Part shown: piece by piece, positions 1 to 7,854 of the stretch
How the letters are laid out: each line of letters opens with the position of its first letter
How positions within the stretch are numbered: position 1 is the first letter of the stretch
Assembly (NCBI RefSeq): GCF_007827045.1
Contig: NZ_RPFW01000006.1
Location: 620,001 to 684,000, forward strand
Reading direction: 5' to 3'
From: Trebonia kvetii
GTDB taxonomy: Bacteria; Actinomycetota; Actinomycetes; Streptosporangiales; Streptosporangiaceae
DNA: 64,000 nt
Position numbers and translations under genes: made by a program
Notes under the pieces: generated by a model
Seen by the model: the letters and a program-made list of their open reading frames with translations, nothing else
The model's database searches: none
Told to the model about the DNA's origin: nothing

Positions 1-219
1 ACCCTGGTCGGCTCGGCGAACATGGACCGGCGCAGCCTGGAACTCAACTTCGAAAACAACCTGCTCGTGATCGACCCCGGCGTCACCGCGACGATCCGTG
101 ACCGCCAGCTCGGCTACCTCTCCCAGTCGACCATCGTCAAGGCCGAGACCGTCGAGGACTGGCCGTTCCGAGCCCGGCTGGTCGACAACGCGATCGGAAT
201 GGCCTCCCCCCTGCTCTGA
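1..219 (+). CDS. Phospholipase D/cardiolipin synthase family protein, C-terminal end (5' cut by window)
   Basis: The reading frame is open from the first base and ends at a TGA at 217-219, so only about 72 C-terminal residues are present. They contain GSANMDRRSLELNFE, the sequence that follows the second HKD motif in cardiolipin synthases and related phospholipase-D superfamily enzymes. These enzymes condense phosphatidylglycerol (or CDP-diacylglycerol) into cardiolipin at the membrane. The second HKD motif itself lies upstream of the window, so catalytic competence cannot be judged. Cardiolipin synthase is the likeliest member because of the RRSLELNFENNLLV stretch, but another phospholipase-D paralogue is possible. 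Confidence 0.8.
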   Translation, partial: TLVGSANMDRRSLELNFENNLLVIDPGVTATIRDRQLGYLSQSTIVKAETVEDWPFRARLVDNAIGMASPLL

Positions 220-307
220 CCGGTGCCCAGCCAGGTCAGCGGCCAGACGGCGACGTGGCATCCTTCCGCTATCAACCGCAGCAAGCCCTGAGTAGATGCA
301 GCCAGAC

Positions 308-943
308 TCAGGCCTCACCGATCAGGGACCGCGCCTCTGTGCTGCCGACGACGAGATCGTGAAGGTCGCCGCCCACCTCGAGCCGCCCCGACTGCTCGAT
401 CCCGCCGGCCTTCACCGGCTCGAAGTCGGCCGTCTGGATCAGCCGCTGGACCTCCTGGCCAGCGCGGTCGTCGTCGGTCACGTAGAACAGGACCGCCGGC
501 TTCAGCGGCCGGCGGCCAGCGGACTCCAAGAGATCGGCCCGCATGGTCCCGAAGGCCATGGCCAGGCCCGCCCCAGCCGGCAACCACCCGGTCACAACCT
601 TCCCGGAGGATTGCCCTTTCGGCAGGACACGCGCGAGGTTACCTTGCGCGTCGATGGTGACCGGGTTGCTCGGAACGACCACGACCTTGTCGGCCAGCGC
701 GCCGGCGATCTCCTCTATGACGCCCTTCAGCACGGTAAACCGCAGCGCCAGCACGACGGCATCGGCGCCCTGCAACGCGTCGCGGTTGTCGGCGGCGACG
801 ACCGCAGCGGGGCCGATCTGTGCAGCCAGTGTTCGAGCCGTCTTTCTGTCGGCGTTGTAGAGCCGCAAGTTCTCGCCGCCTGAGGCGAGCTGGCGGGCGA
901 TGACGGATCCGAGCCCTCCAGTGCCGATGAGTGCGGTGGCCAT
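308..943 (-). CDS. NAD(P)-binding oxidoreductase, F420-reductase/NADP-reductase-like
   Basis: A 211-residue protein beginning MATALIGTGGLGS, a Rossmann dinucleotide-binding loop at the extreme N-terminus. It continues like the NADPH-dependent F420 reductase-like group (VVVPSNPVTID and an alanine/glycine-rich C-terminal half). The start at 943 is preferred because GGAGG lies about 10 bases upstream and the Rossmann loop starts at residue 4; a longer reading to 1021 would add unconserved sequence. The family reduces or oxidises a deazaflavin or small ketone/aldehyde with NAD(P)H in the cytoplasm; the substrate cannot be told from sequence. No operon partner is adjacent, as the next gene is divergent at 1389. 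Confidence 0.72.
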   Translation of the reverse strand: MATALIGTGGLGSVIARQLASGGENLRLYNADRKTARTLAAQIGPAAVVAADNRDALQGADAVVLALRFTVLKGVIEEIAGALADKVVVVPSNPVTIDAQGNLARVLPKGQSSGKVVTGWLPAGAGLAMAFGTMRADLLESAGRRPLKPAVLFYVTDDDRAGQEVQRLIQTADFEPVKAGGIEQSGRLEVGGDLHDLVVGSTEARSLIGEA

Positions 944-1388
944 AACCGAAACCTCCAAAGTGTCACCCGGTGAGCTGGGGACCCGCTGCTGGGGACAGCC
1001 AGTGAACGCGAGTCCAGTCACGCTCAGGCTCGGGCGGCATCTCCAGGGTGACGGCTGGCTATTGGTTGGGTCTCACAGCTCGCTTACAACGGGCCTGTGC
1101 CCTCTTGGCTACCCAGAACCGCACCTGTTGACCAGTCCCGAGACGGCCGGTAATCCCGGACCACGGTCCTCCAGAACCGGCGGCGCCAAGTCGTGAACCA
1201 AACCGTCAAGTACGTCCAGAGTCGTCGAGATGGTCCCGACGTTCCAGCGACGTGTCTCCGTTCGGGATAGAAAGATATTGTCCCGAACGGAAGGTGGCTT
1301 CGCTGGTCCCCGCACGCAGTCTGTTCACGTCGGCCCGCCCTAGACGGCGGACCATAATGATGAAAAGTCATGGCTGGGAGGAGATCGC
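944..1388. other. Intergenic region between divergent genes
   Basis: No convincing gene was seen. A short leftward reading at about 1109-1240 looks unlike noise but matches nothing I recognise. The main feature is the perfect inverted repeat at 1258-1290. A TAATGAT-like stretch near 1352-1360 may be the -10 of the rightward dioxygenase gene. Confidence 0.5.
1258..1290. promoter_or_regulatory. Perfect 10-bp inverted repeat, candidate operator
   Basis: CCGTTCGGGA (1258-1267) and TCCCGAACGG (1281-1290) are perfect inverted copies separated by 13 bases that are AT-rich compared with their surroundings. The repeat sits about 100 bases upstream of the dioxygenase gene. Its symmetry and AT-rich spacer suit a dimeric regulator. 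A hairpin is possible, but no T-run follows. The binding protein is unknown. Confidence 0.5.
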
Positions 1389-2291
1389 GTGCCGAGGAAC
1401 TGCAGGCACCTGACCGGCGAACAGGTCGAGCATTTTCTGGAGCGAGGTTTCGTGACGGTGCGGGGTGCCTTCGACCCTGCCGACGCGGAGCAGTGGCTGG
1501 ACAATGCGTGGCTCCGCTTCGGTTATGACCGTCATGATCCGGCGAGCTGGGCAGAAAAGCGGATCCATCTATCGTCACGTTCGCATGTGGACGCCCGGAC
1601 GTTCGCGCCTGCCGCCTTGGGCGCGGCCATGGACCTGGTCGGCGGCGAGAGCCGGGTAACGCTGCCGTGGCAGTGGGGCGACGGTTTCATCGCCAATCTC
1701 GGGGTGGGTGACGACCGGCCGTGGCAGCCGCCGTCGCCGGCGGTCGGAGGATGGCACAAGGACGGTGATTTCTTCCGGCATTTCCTGGATTCGGCAGAGC
1801 AGGCGCTGCTGACCTTCGTGCTGTGGACGGACATGCTGCACAAGGGCGGGGGCACGTTCGTGGCGGCCGATTCGGTGCCGGTGGTCGCTCGCTTCCTCGC
1901 CGAGCACCCCGAGGGAGTCCTGCAAGAGGATTTCGATTACGCCGAGTTGATCGCGCAGTGTCACGACTTCGTGGAGATGACCGGCGAGGCCGGTGATGTG
2001 GTGCTGCTGCATCCGTACACGCTGCACGCCACGTCGCAGAACGTCCTCGGTGTCGGCCGGATCATCACGAACCCGCCGTTGGCACTGCGCCAGCCGATGA
2101 ACTTCAGCCGGCCGCACGCGGATGACTTTTCCCTGGTGGAGCAGGCACTTCTGCGCGGGCTTGGCGTCGATCGGCTCGACTTCGTGCCGACCGCGCCGCG
2201 GGAGAACGTGGTCCCCGAGCGGGTACGGCAGCAGCAGGCGCGGGCGATCGCGGAAAACGAGCGGCTGGCCGCCGCCAAGCGCACGACATAG
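1389..2291 (+). CDS. Phytanoyl-CoA dioxygenase (PhyH)-like Fe(II)/2-oxoglutarate oxygenase
   Basis: A 300-residue protein with a GTG start, chosen because GGGAGGAG lies just upstream. Metal ligands of the 2-oxoglutarate oxygenase fold are visible: an HxD in GGWHKDGD (about residues 120-125) and a distal histidine in LLHPYTLHATS (about 210). An Arg in VGRIITNPP could bind the 2-oxoglutarate carboxylate. Family members hydroxylate lipids, secondary metabolites or small acids. Length and fold match PhyH proteins, but the substrate is unknown. The gene appears monocistronic, bounded by the inverted repeat upstream and a strong bidirectional terminator downstream. Confidence 0.75.
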   Translation: MPRNCRHLTGEQVEHFLERGFVTVRGAFDPADAEQWLDNAWLRFGYDRHDPASWAEKRIHLSSRSHVDARTFAPAALGAAMDLVGGESRVTLPWQWGDGFIANLGVGDDRPWQPPSPAVGGWHKDGDFFRHFLDSAEQALLTFVLWTDMLHKGGGTFVAADSVPVVARFLAEHPEGVLQEDFDYAELIAQCHDFVEMTGEAGDVVLLHPYTLHATSQNVLGVGRIITNPPLALRQPMNFSRPHADDFSLVEQALLRGLGVDRLDFVPTAPRENVVPERVRQQQARAIAENERLAAAKRTT

Positions 2292-2368
2292 AACAGCGCG
2301 GCCGTGCGCAGCGCGGGTGCGGATAGGAGTAAGCCGAACCCGTTCGGGATCATCCAAGTCATGCACAT

Positions 2369-2411
2369 GGGCGCACGGTTACGGCAGCCCAGCCGCCGTA
2401 ACCGTGCGCCC
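2369..2411. terminator. Bidirectional terminator hairpin between convergent genes
   Basis: A perfect 17-bp stem (2369-2385 with 2395-2411) and a 9-base loop lie between the stops of the dioxygenase gene (2291) and the leftward cellulase gene (2428). No long T-run follows, as is usual in high-GC actinobacteria. Placement between converging genes supports a shared terminator. Confidence 0.85.
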
Positions 2412-2427
2412 TGGTCATACGGCGGGG

Positions 2428-3525
2428 TCAGGAGCAGGTGATGCTCGCCGGGGCGTTGTTAGTCCCGGTGACGTTGGCCGTGAATCCCACGGTGAGTGAG
2501 CCACCAGCGGGGATCGTGCCGTTGTATGGCTGGTTGGTCACCGTGACCGCTTGTCCTGACTGCGTGTAGACGCCGTTCCACAAGCTGGTGATCTGCTGGT
2601 TGCCCGGGAAGTTCCAGGCGAGCTTCCAGCCGTTCTTCGGGCTGCTTCCGGTGTCCTTCACCACGACCTGGGCCTGGAAGCCGCCGCTCCAGGAGTTCAC
2701 CACCGAGTAGGCCGCGGTGCAGGCCGCCGGAGTCGGGTTGGAGCCGCCGACGTTCACCGAGAACGAGTTGGTCGCGAGACCCGCCCCGCCCTGCCACAGC
2801 TCGAAGCCGGCCTCGATGTCGATCAGCCACCAGGACGGCTGGATGTAGCCGCGGCTGATCGCGTCCTGCACCAGCGGCGCGAGGTCGAGACCGCTCACCG
2901 AGGTGGTCGGGGTCGTCATGGTGTAAGAGACGGTGTTCCACCCCTGGGTGCCGAACCAGACGTTGTAGCCGCGGCCGCCGATGGCGGTGCCGGTGGCGAC
3001 CTGCGAGCCGAACGGCTGCACCGGGCCGTTGTGGTTCAGCCAGATCATCAGCTCGGTACCGTTGGGCTGGCCGGACGTCGTCGGTGTCTGGTTGAACCAG
3101 ATGTCGTAGGCGACGTCGTAGGCGTTGCTGCCGCCGGGCTGCGTGGTGCTCCAGCTCGTGGTGACCTTGCCTGCGGTGATGGCCGAAGCCTGGACCGGGT
3201 TACCCGACAGGCCGCCCGACGTGCAGTTGCCCCAGTGGCAGCCCTGGTAGATGGACGGGTAGCCGCCGGGTGCCCCGTTGGTGGCGTTGCTGATGGACGA
3301 GTTGGCGACCGTGAAGTCGGCGTTGCCGTCGGTCGTGATGCACTCCGGCGCGCTGGAGCCCCACTCGTTGTTCTGCACGGTGTATACGCCGCCGCCCACG
3401 GCCGCCGTTTGCGACTGGCAAAGCTGGGTGGTCGCCGCACGTGCGCCGCCCGACCCGGTTACGAGCAGCCCGGCCGCGAGCAGCCCGGCTGCGGCCAGAC
3501 CAGCCGCCCTGTTTATCCGAGACAC
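2428..3525 (-). CDS. Secreted GH12 endoglucanase with C-terminal CBM2 cellulose-binding domain
   Basis: A 365-residue protein. The GTG start at 3525 is chosen for its AAGGGAG ribosome binding site and the signal peptide that follows (SRINRAAGL, hydrophobic core, cut near GGARA). Residues about 31-255 are glycoside hydrolase family 12: the nucleophile Glu is in NGTELMIWLN and the acid/base Glu in IDIEAGFELW. A short Gly/Ser/Pro linker leads to a family-2 carbohydrate-binding module (about 265-365) with conserved Trp residues (VVNSWSGGF, NGWKLAW, SLWNGV). It should cut internal beta-1,4-glucan (cellulose or xyloglucan) outside the cell. A palindrome at 3554-3567 lies in its upstream region. Confidence 0.95.
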   Translation of the reverse strand: MSRINRAAGLAAAGLLAAGLLVTGSGGARAATTQLCQSQTAAVGGGVYTVQNNEWGSSAPECITTDGNADFTVANSSISNATNGAPGGYPSIYQGCHWGNCTSGGLSGNPVQASAITAGKVTTSWSTTQPGGSNAYDVAYDIWFNQTPTTSGQPNGTELMIWLNHNGPVQPFGSQVATGTAIGGRGYNVWFGTQGWNTVSYTMTTPTTSVSGLDLAPLVQDAISRGYIQPSWWLIDIEAGFELWQGGAGLATNSFSVNVGGSNPTPAACTAAYSVVNSWSGGFQAQVVVKDTGSSPKNGWKLAWNFPGNQQITSLWNGVYTQSGQAVTVTNQPYNGTIPAGGSLTVGFTANVTGTNNAPASITCS

Positions 3526-3553
3526 CGGACGCGTCTCCCTTCGCGAATCTTCC

Positions 3554-3567
3554 GTTCGATATCGAAC
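3554..3567. promoter_or_regulatory. 14-bp perfect palindrome upstream of the GH12 gene
   Basis: GTTCGATATCGAAC is a perfect palindrome 29 bases upstream of the GTG start of the endoglucanase gene. Sugar-responsive repressors of the LacI or ROK type bind sites of this size and position. It does not match the CebR consensus known from Streptomyces cellulase genes. Function is inferred from symmetry and location only. Confidence 0.5.
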
Positions 3568-4060
3568 ATTCGGGACGCTAGGGCGACAGCAGGTCCGAAA
3601 GCCATAAAGTGCCAGGAACCCCAACCTTAGGGCCAGGTCAGGGACTTGAAAGAGACCGTGAAGTCATGAAAATTACTTACCAGCCAGCAAACCGGCGCCA
3701 TCGGCGGCCGCGTAGTTGACGGCCTGCTGCGTGCTCATTCGCGAGCCCGCCGACAGCCGCCATCAACCCGGAGTGTTGGCCAGCGGGAGTTTCGGAGCGG
3801 GCTGCACCCTGATCCCGACCACCGATAAAAGCACGCCCGCCGCCTTCTACCCGTTCTTCAGCGCCTTCCAGCATCGAGCCCGGCGACTTCATCTGCTACT
3901 ACGCGCCCTGGGACGGTTACGACTACGACACCTGACAGCGGCGAAGTGCCGCAGGTTCACGGTCGCCCCCGTGCCCACGCTGTCCAAGAAGGCGGCGTCG
4001 GCTCGTATGACAGGGGTCCGTAAACCAGCGGATGCTACATTAACGGCTTCCTTTATAGTG

Positions 4061-4077
4061 AAGCTTGTTACAAGTTT
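4061..4077. promoter_or_regulatory. 17-bp dyad upstream of the ROK gene, candidate autoregulatory operator
   Basis: AAGCTTGT-T-ACAAGTTT is a near-perfect dyad (7 of 8 positions) centred on T4069, 17 bases upstream of the ROK start. A TATAGT hexamer at 4054-4059 could be the -10. ROK-family regulators bind AT-rich dyads like this at their own promoters; assignment to this gene is inferred. Confidence 0.5.
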
Positions 4078-4093
4078 CGAATTGGGGGTGGCG

Positions 4094-4919
4094 ATGCTGC
4101 GGCGGCGTCGCGGTACGATGCTGGATCTCCGGCGAGAGAACAGGGCAGCAGTTCTCTGGTCGCTGTACTTCAGCCGTCCCGGCAGCCGCCAGGATCTCAG
4201 TGCCGCGACCGGGCTGAGTACCACTTCCGTCACTAATGTCGTCCGCGAGCTGATCGACGACGGCATCGTCATCGAGGTTGGATCTGAGGGATCCGACGGC
4301 GGCCGTCCGCGCATGCTGCTCGACATCAACCCGAATCACCGGTACGCGATCGGTGTCGATGTTGGCGAGACCCGCATCAGGGTGGAGCTATTCGACCTGG
4401 CGATGACGCCGCGGGCGAAGGCGGAGTACCCGCTCAACCCCGCCGAGCATGACGTGGACACCGTCGTGCAGGGCATCGTGTCCGGGCTGAACGCGGTACT
4501 CACCGACGGAGGAGTAGACCCCGCCGCGGTCCTCGGTGTCGGAGTCGGGGTGCCTGGGCTCGTCGAGCAAGGCCCCGAAGTTCTCGTGCATGGCCAGACC
4601 TATGGCTGGGACGCGGTACCGCTTGAGCGGCTGGTGCGGGTGCACACTGGCCTGCCGCTGCGATTCGAGAACTGCGCCAAGAACATGGGCCAGGCCGAGT
4701 TGTGGTTCGGCGCGGCCCGGGGCGCGGAAAACGCCGTGGTGGTCCTGGTCGGATCCGGGGTCGGCGCGTCGCTCATCTCCGGCGGCACTACCTGCCAGGA
4801 GGCGACCTCAAGCGCGACCGAGTGGGGACACACCACGATCGTGGCGGGCGGCAGGCGCTGCCGGTGCGGATCTTTCGGTTGCCTGGAGGCGTATGTCGGC
4901 GCCGAGGCGATCCTGGACC
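4094..4919 (+). pseudogene. ROK-family transcriptional regulator, C-terminally truncated
   Basis: Starts at ATG 4094 with GGGGGTG upstream. An N-terminal winged-helix region (DLSAATGLSTTSVTNVVREL) is followed by the ROK sugar-kinase fold with ATP-loop-like IGVDVGETRI, and the zinc motif CRCGSFGCLEAYVG at about residues 255-268. Recognisable sequence stops at GAEAILDR, near residue 275, although the family is usually about 390-400 residues. The frame then runs into sequence that belongs, in another frame, to a lipoprotein. A deletion removed the last third, including part of the sugar-binding lobe, so sugar-responsive DNA binding is probably lost. It may once have controlled the neighbouring cellulase gene. 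Confidence 0.8.
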
Positions 4920-5357
4920 GGTGCGGCAACTCTCGGCGCGTGCACTGGCAGCACCGCCGCCACGCCAGCGCGGTCTCCCACCCAGCCGGCACCCGTGACG
5001 TCCACCGTGGCTGGTGCCACGCCCGCCCCGTCGTCACCGGCCGCCATGCGATCGGTGGTCGCGGTCGTGACGGGCTACTACCAGGCCATCGTGACCAGGA
5101 ACTACCGGAAGGCGTTCGGCTACCTCGCCCCCGGTGCGACAGGGCCGGACGGCCGCCCGCTGACGCTGGCCTCGTTCCTGCGGCTCGCTCAGATGCTGGA
5201 CGGCACGGGCGGGCCGGTGACCCGGTTTTCCATCGGGGCGGTCCCGTCCGGGGTGGTGATGACCCTCTACCGGGTCAGGTACGGCCCGTATCACGCGCAC
5301 CTGCGGATGGTCAGGATGAGGCGCACCTGGGCCATCAGCTCCGTAGACCGGATATGA
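4920..5357 (+). pseudogene. Lipoprotein relic, beheaded at the ROK junction
   Basis: In the frame ending at the TGA 5355-5357, the sequence from 4932 reads LGAC, a lipobox, then a Thr/Ala/Pro-rich tether and a globular domain (VTGYYQAIVTRNYRKAFGYL) typical of small NTF2-like or DUF4878-type extracellular lipoprotein domains. The hydrophobic core of the signal peptide and the start codon are missing. The lipobox begins about 12 bases after the last recognisable ROK codon, so one deletion appears to have joined the two genes. It probably cannot be exported or lipidated. Domain family assignment is tentative. Confidence 0.6.
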
Positions 5358-5541
5358 GATCGCTTGTTTCCGCCGGCGCGGTTTGGCCGTTACCGAACGT
5401 CCCGGCCGGGCCTACCGATCAGGCAGGATTACGGAATAGCGCTGACCAGGAGTTTCGCAATCGGCGGTGACCGGTGGCAGCAGCACCGACTTGCCAGTCT
5501 GGCCAAGCGCACAACGCCGTTGCCAGCGGCGATCTTGCCTC

Positions 5542-6231
5542 CTAGAGCGGGCGTTCTCGGGAAGGAGCGCCTCCGACGAAGTCGCGCAGCCGGTTCCAGC
5601 GCCGCTGGTAGCGCGGGCCGTAGCGATGTGCGGCGCGTGCCGCTCGTTGAGGTCGGTGAGCGTAGCGGTGCCTCGCCCACCACGACCCCGGTTTGGCCAG
5701 TCTCACTGCCCCTGCGAAGGCGATGACGCCGATGACGGTGCCGACGACGCCGGTTGGGACTTTGCCTTTGAGCAGGCATATCACGCTAAGGAGGAGATTG
5801 ACGGCGAGAAGGGAGGCGGACGACCACCATGTTGCCGTGCCGACGCGGCCGGAAAGGAAGTCGGCGCCGCCGATCAGCGCTCCGGTTACCGCCAGCACGC
5901 AGAAGATGGCATCGACCGATTTTCGCCCGTCCTCGGTCCAGTAGACGTCCTGCAAGTGCAGCCACAGGGCGAACTCGTCGAGCGAGAGGCTGACCCCTAT
6001 CCCGAAGATCGCGGCGGCGACATCGAGCGCTGTTCCCTTGGGTGTGGCGGACACCAGGACGATCCCGGTGGCGATGATGATCAATATCCCGAACACCTGG
6101 TGGTGGACATGAACGCCCGCGACCTGGAGGTCGCCAAGTCCGGCGCCAGCGCCGCTCCCTGAGCGAATCAGCCGAGTCACGGTTCTGGTGACAAGGAAAG
6201 TCACCAGGATCGCGACGAACATCCACATCAT
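5542..6231 (-). CDS. Polytopic membrane protein of unknown function
   Basis: About 229 residues from the ATG at 6231. Four to five hydrophobic segments are visible (MMWMFVAILVTFLVT; FGILIIIATGIVLVS; a segment around FGIGVSLSL; AIFCVLAVTGALIGG; VNLLLSVICLL) with a His-rich VHVHHQ motif at the second segment and an acidic SLDEFALWLHLQDVYW loop. The C-terminus is very basic with many Tyr/His/Arg. The start is uncertain: no good ribosome binding site precedes ATG 6231, and the frame stays open upstream to 6891. I know no named family; it resembles conserved actinobacterial integral membrane proteins. Confidence 0.65.
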   Translation of the reverse strand: MMWMFVAILVTFLVTRTVTRLIRSGSGAGAGLGDLQVAGVHVHHQVFGILIIIATGIVLVSATPKGTALDVAAAIFGIGVSLSLDEFALWLHLQDVYWTEDGRKSVDAIFCVLAVTGALIGGADFLSGRVGTATWWSSASLLAVNLLLSVICLLKGKVPTGVVGTVIGVIAFAGAVRLAKPGSWWARHRYAHRPQRAARAAHRYGPRYQRRWNRLRDFVGGAPSRERPL

Positions 6232-6814
6232 CGGCCGCAAGGCATGTCCGCCCGCGCCGATCGTGATCTTGAGCGCGGACCTAAACGACCGGAAGGCGGA
6301 GTCAGCGTCGACTAGCAGAACGTCCTCCCCGCTGGGCGCGTTGCCCTGAGTCAACGCGGCGTTGCTGTGACCGAGTTGAAGCGAACTGCTCCCGGTTGGT
6401 GCCCGAAGGGTGCTGCCCCCAAGGCCGTGGTTCCAGCGAGCAGTTCGCGTCTGGCCGGGCGGCCGCCAGGTGCGCATTCGGCGGGAGTCTCCCACCGTTG
6501 CGGCGGCTGCCAGCAGGCAATTACTCTCAGTATCTCTATGAGTATTTTGGGTGGCACCATGAGGGGTGCTCGCTCCGGCGCGGGCTACCGCGGGAAACTG
6601 CATGCGGACGGCTGACCAGCACGGAATGCTCACGTCTGTGCTTGCTGAGCCAGCCGTGTCGTCAGCCGCCTCCCGACGGCGCTGGACCGCAGAACTGGTG
6701 GCCGACCGCGAGGCGGCCGGCCTGCGGGGTGCATCCGCTCTGGCCAGGTGCCTACGGGTCGAGTGGCTGAACCGGTAGCATCCGGCACTGCTGGTGATGA
6801 CTCGTTGCAGGCGC
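6232..6814. other. Region without a recognisable gene
   Basis: Both strands are open for long stretches because of base composition, but codon bias and start signals do not support a gene. The upstream part of the neighbouring leftward membrane-protein gene may extend into 6232-6330. Nothing else was identified. Confidence 0.4.
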
Positions 6815-6905
6815 AGGCCGCTGGGGAGTTCGCGGGTGAGGTAGCGGCCGGGCGGGTGCCCCCGGTGCGCATCATCCGTGCCCGGCTGCACTCCTGTCCG
6901 GGCGC
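6815..6905 (+). pseudogene. Short helix-turn-helix-like gene fragment, copy A
   Basis: In the plus strand this reads GEFAGEVAAGRVPPVRIIRA followed by RLH, then diverges. The same peptide recurs at 17136 and, more eroded, at 50966. It resembles the C-terminal basic DNA-binding tail (GRVPSVRxIRxxLHVGQ) common in actinomycete integrative-element proteins. It has no start, ribosome binding site or full domain, so it is a relic. Confidence 0.45.
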
Positions 6906-6930
6906 GATGAGACGTGCGCCGGGGAACGGG

Positions 6931-7389
6931 CTACGCGCCGTCGTTGCCATCGCGCAGGGAACGGGTCATGCTCTGCAGGATCCGGAACGCGTCTGACTGC
7001 TCGGTCTCGGTCAGGCCGGCCAGCATTCTGACCTCGACGGACCGGACCGCTACGGTCGCCTTCTCGAGGCTGCGTCGGCCGCGAGGCGTGAGCCGCGTGG
7101 GAAGAACCTTCCCGACGGGTGCCTCCGCGGGCCTAGTCACGTAGCCGTCTCGTTCCAGGGCCTGGAGCAGCACGTTCATCGTCTGCCGGGTCACGAAGGC
7201 GCCCCGCGCGAGCTCGGAGTTCGACAAGCCCGGTCGCTGGGCCAGCAGCTCGAGGCAGGAGTAGTGCGTCACGCTCATCCCGAGCGGCCGCAGCACCTCC
7301 TCCATGGCCGCACGCAGCGCGCTCGACGCCTCTTTCAGCAGGTAGCCCAGTGACGTCTCCAGGTCGACGCCGGCACCGTCTTGACTCAT
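6931..7389 (-). CDS. MarR-family transcriptional regulator
   Basis: A 152-residue protein starting at ATG 7389. The winged helix is clear (GLSNSELARGAFVTRQTMNV, then LERDGYVTRPAEAPVGKVLP with the wing, and LTPRGRRSLEKA). It is divergently transcribed from the VOC gene at 7453. Two nearly identical 6-4-6 inverted repeats lie between them, one overlapping its own start codon, so autorepression plus control of the VOC gene is likely. MarR proteins usually release DNA on binding phenolic or electrophilic ligands or on oxidation. No conserved regulatory Cys was noticed. Confidence 0.9.
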   Translation of the reverse strand: MSQDGAGVDLETSLGYLLKEASSALRAAMEEVLRPLGMSVTHYSCLELLAQRPGLSNSELARGAFVTRQTMNVLLQALERDGYVTRPAEAPVGKVLPTRLTPRGRRSLEKATVAVRSVEVRMLAGLTETEQSDAFRILQSMTRSLRDGNDGA

Positions 7390-7404
7390 GTCAGTATTCT
7401 GACA
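7389..7404. promoter_or_regulatory. MarR operator copy 1
   Basis: TGTCAGTATTCTGACA, a perfect 6-4-6 inverted repeat that overlaps the first base of the marR start codon. Its core is identical to copy 2, with a centre-to-centre distance of 27 bp. Occupancy here would directly block marR transcription or its elongation. Confidence 0.8.
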
Positions 7405-7414
7405 TAGATTGCCT

Positions 7415-7432
7415 GTGTCAGAAAACTGACAC
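7415..7432. promoter_or_regulatory. MarR operator copy 2
   Basis: GTGTCAGAAAACTGACAC, a perfect 7-4-7 inverted repeat 21 bases upstream of the VOC start. It shares TGTCAG-N4-CTGACA with copy 1. Repeated dyads in a MarR divergent promoter are a well-known arrangement, so direct binding is a strong inference. Confidence 0.8.
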
Positions 7433-7452
7433 GAAAGGGAAGGAGCATCATC

Positions 7453-7821
7453 ATGCCCGCCACCGGCCCCGACTTCATCTCGCTCCAAACGCGCGACCTC
7501 GACACTTCGCAGGCGTTCTACGAGCAGTACCTCGGCCTCGTCCGCTCGCAGGCCGGACCTCCGCACGCCGTCGTCTTCGAGACGAAGCCGATCGCGTTCG
7601 CACTGCGCGACGTCGTCCCCGGCACGGCACTCGCATCCGTTGCCCAGCCCGGTATCGGTGCCGCGATCTGGCTCCACGCCACAGACGTCCAGGCCATTCA
7701 CGATGCGCTCGTCGCCGATGGTCACACCATCGTCTCCGCCCCGATCGACGGCCCCTTCGGCCACACATTCACCTTCGCCGACCCCGACGGCTACCAAGTC
7801 ACCCTGCACGACCGCGCCTGA
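7453..7821 (+). CDS. VOC-family (glyoxalase/bleomycin-resistance-like) protein
   Basis: A 122-residue single-domain protein, ATG start after AAGGGAAGGAG. It has the VOC beta-alpha-beta-beta-beta pattern (DFISLQTRDLDTSQAFYEQY at the N-terminus and FGHTFTFADPDGYQVTLHD at the C-terminus). Metal ligands are incomplete compared with true glyoxalase I, so it may sequester or modify a small molecule. Divergence from MarR with shared operators suggests induction by a toxic ligand, for which this protein would be the resistance or detoxification effector. Confidence 0.85.
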   Translation: MPATGPDFISLQTRDLDTSQAFYEQYLGLVRSQAGPPHAVVFETKPIAFALRDVVPGTALASVAQPGIGAAIWLHATDVQAIHDALVADGHTIVSAPIDGPFGHTFTFADPDGYQVTLHDRA

Positions 7822-7854
7822 CAGGCCAAACGGCCGCTCCCCATCGACGCCAAG

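Larger units (their letters stand above)
3526..4093. other. Intergenic region between cellulase and ROK regulator genes, with coding relics
   Basis: Holds two candidate operators (3554-3567 and 4061-4077). Between about 3780 and 3935 the plus strand reads like pieces of one protein in two frames: GSFGAGCTLIPTTDKSTPA, then SIEPGDFICYYAPWDGYDYD before a stop. This suggests a frameshifted C-terminal relic of an unidentified gene. No intact gene was found. Confidence 0.4.
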
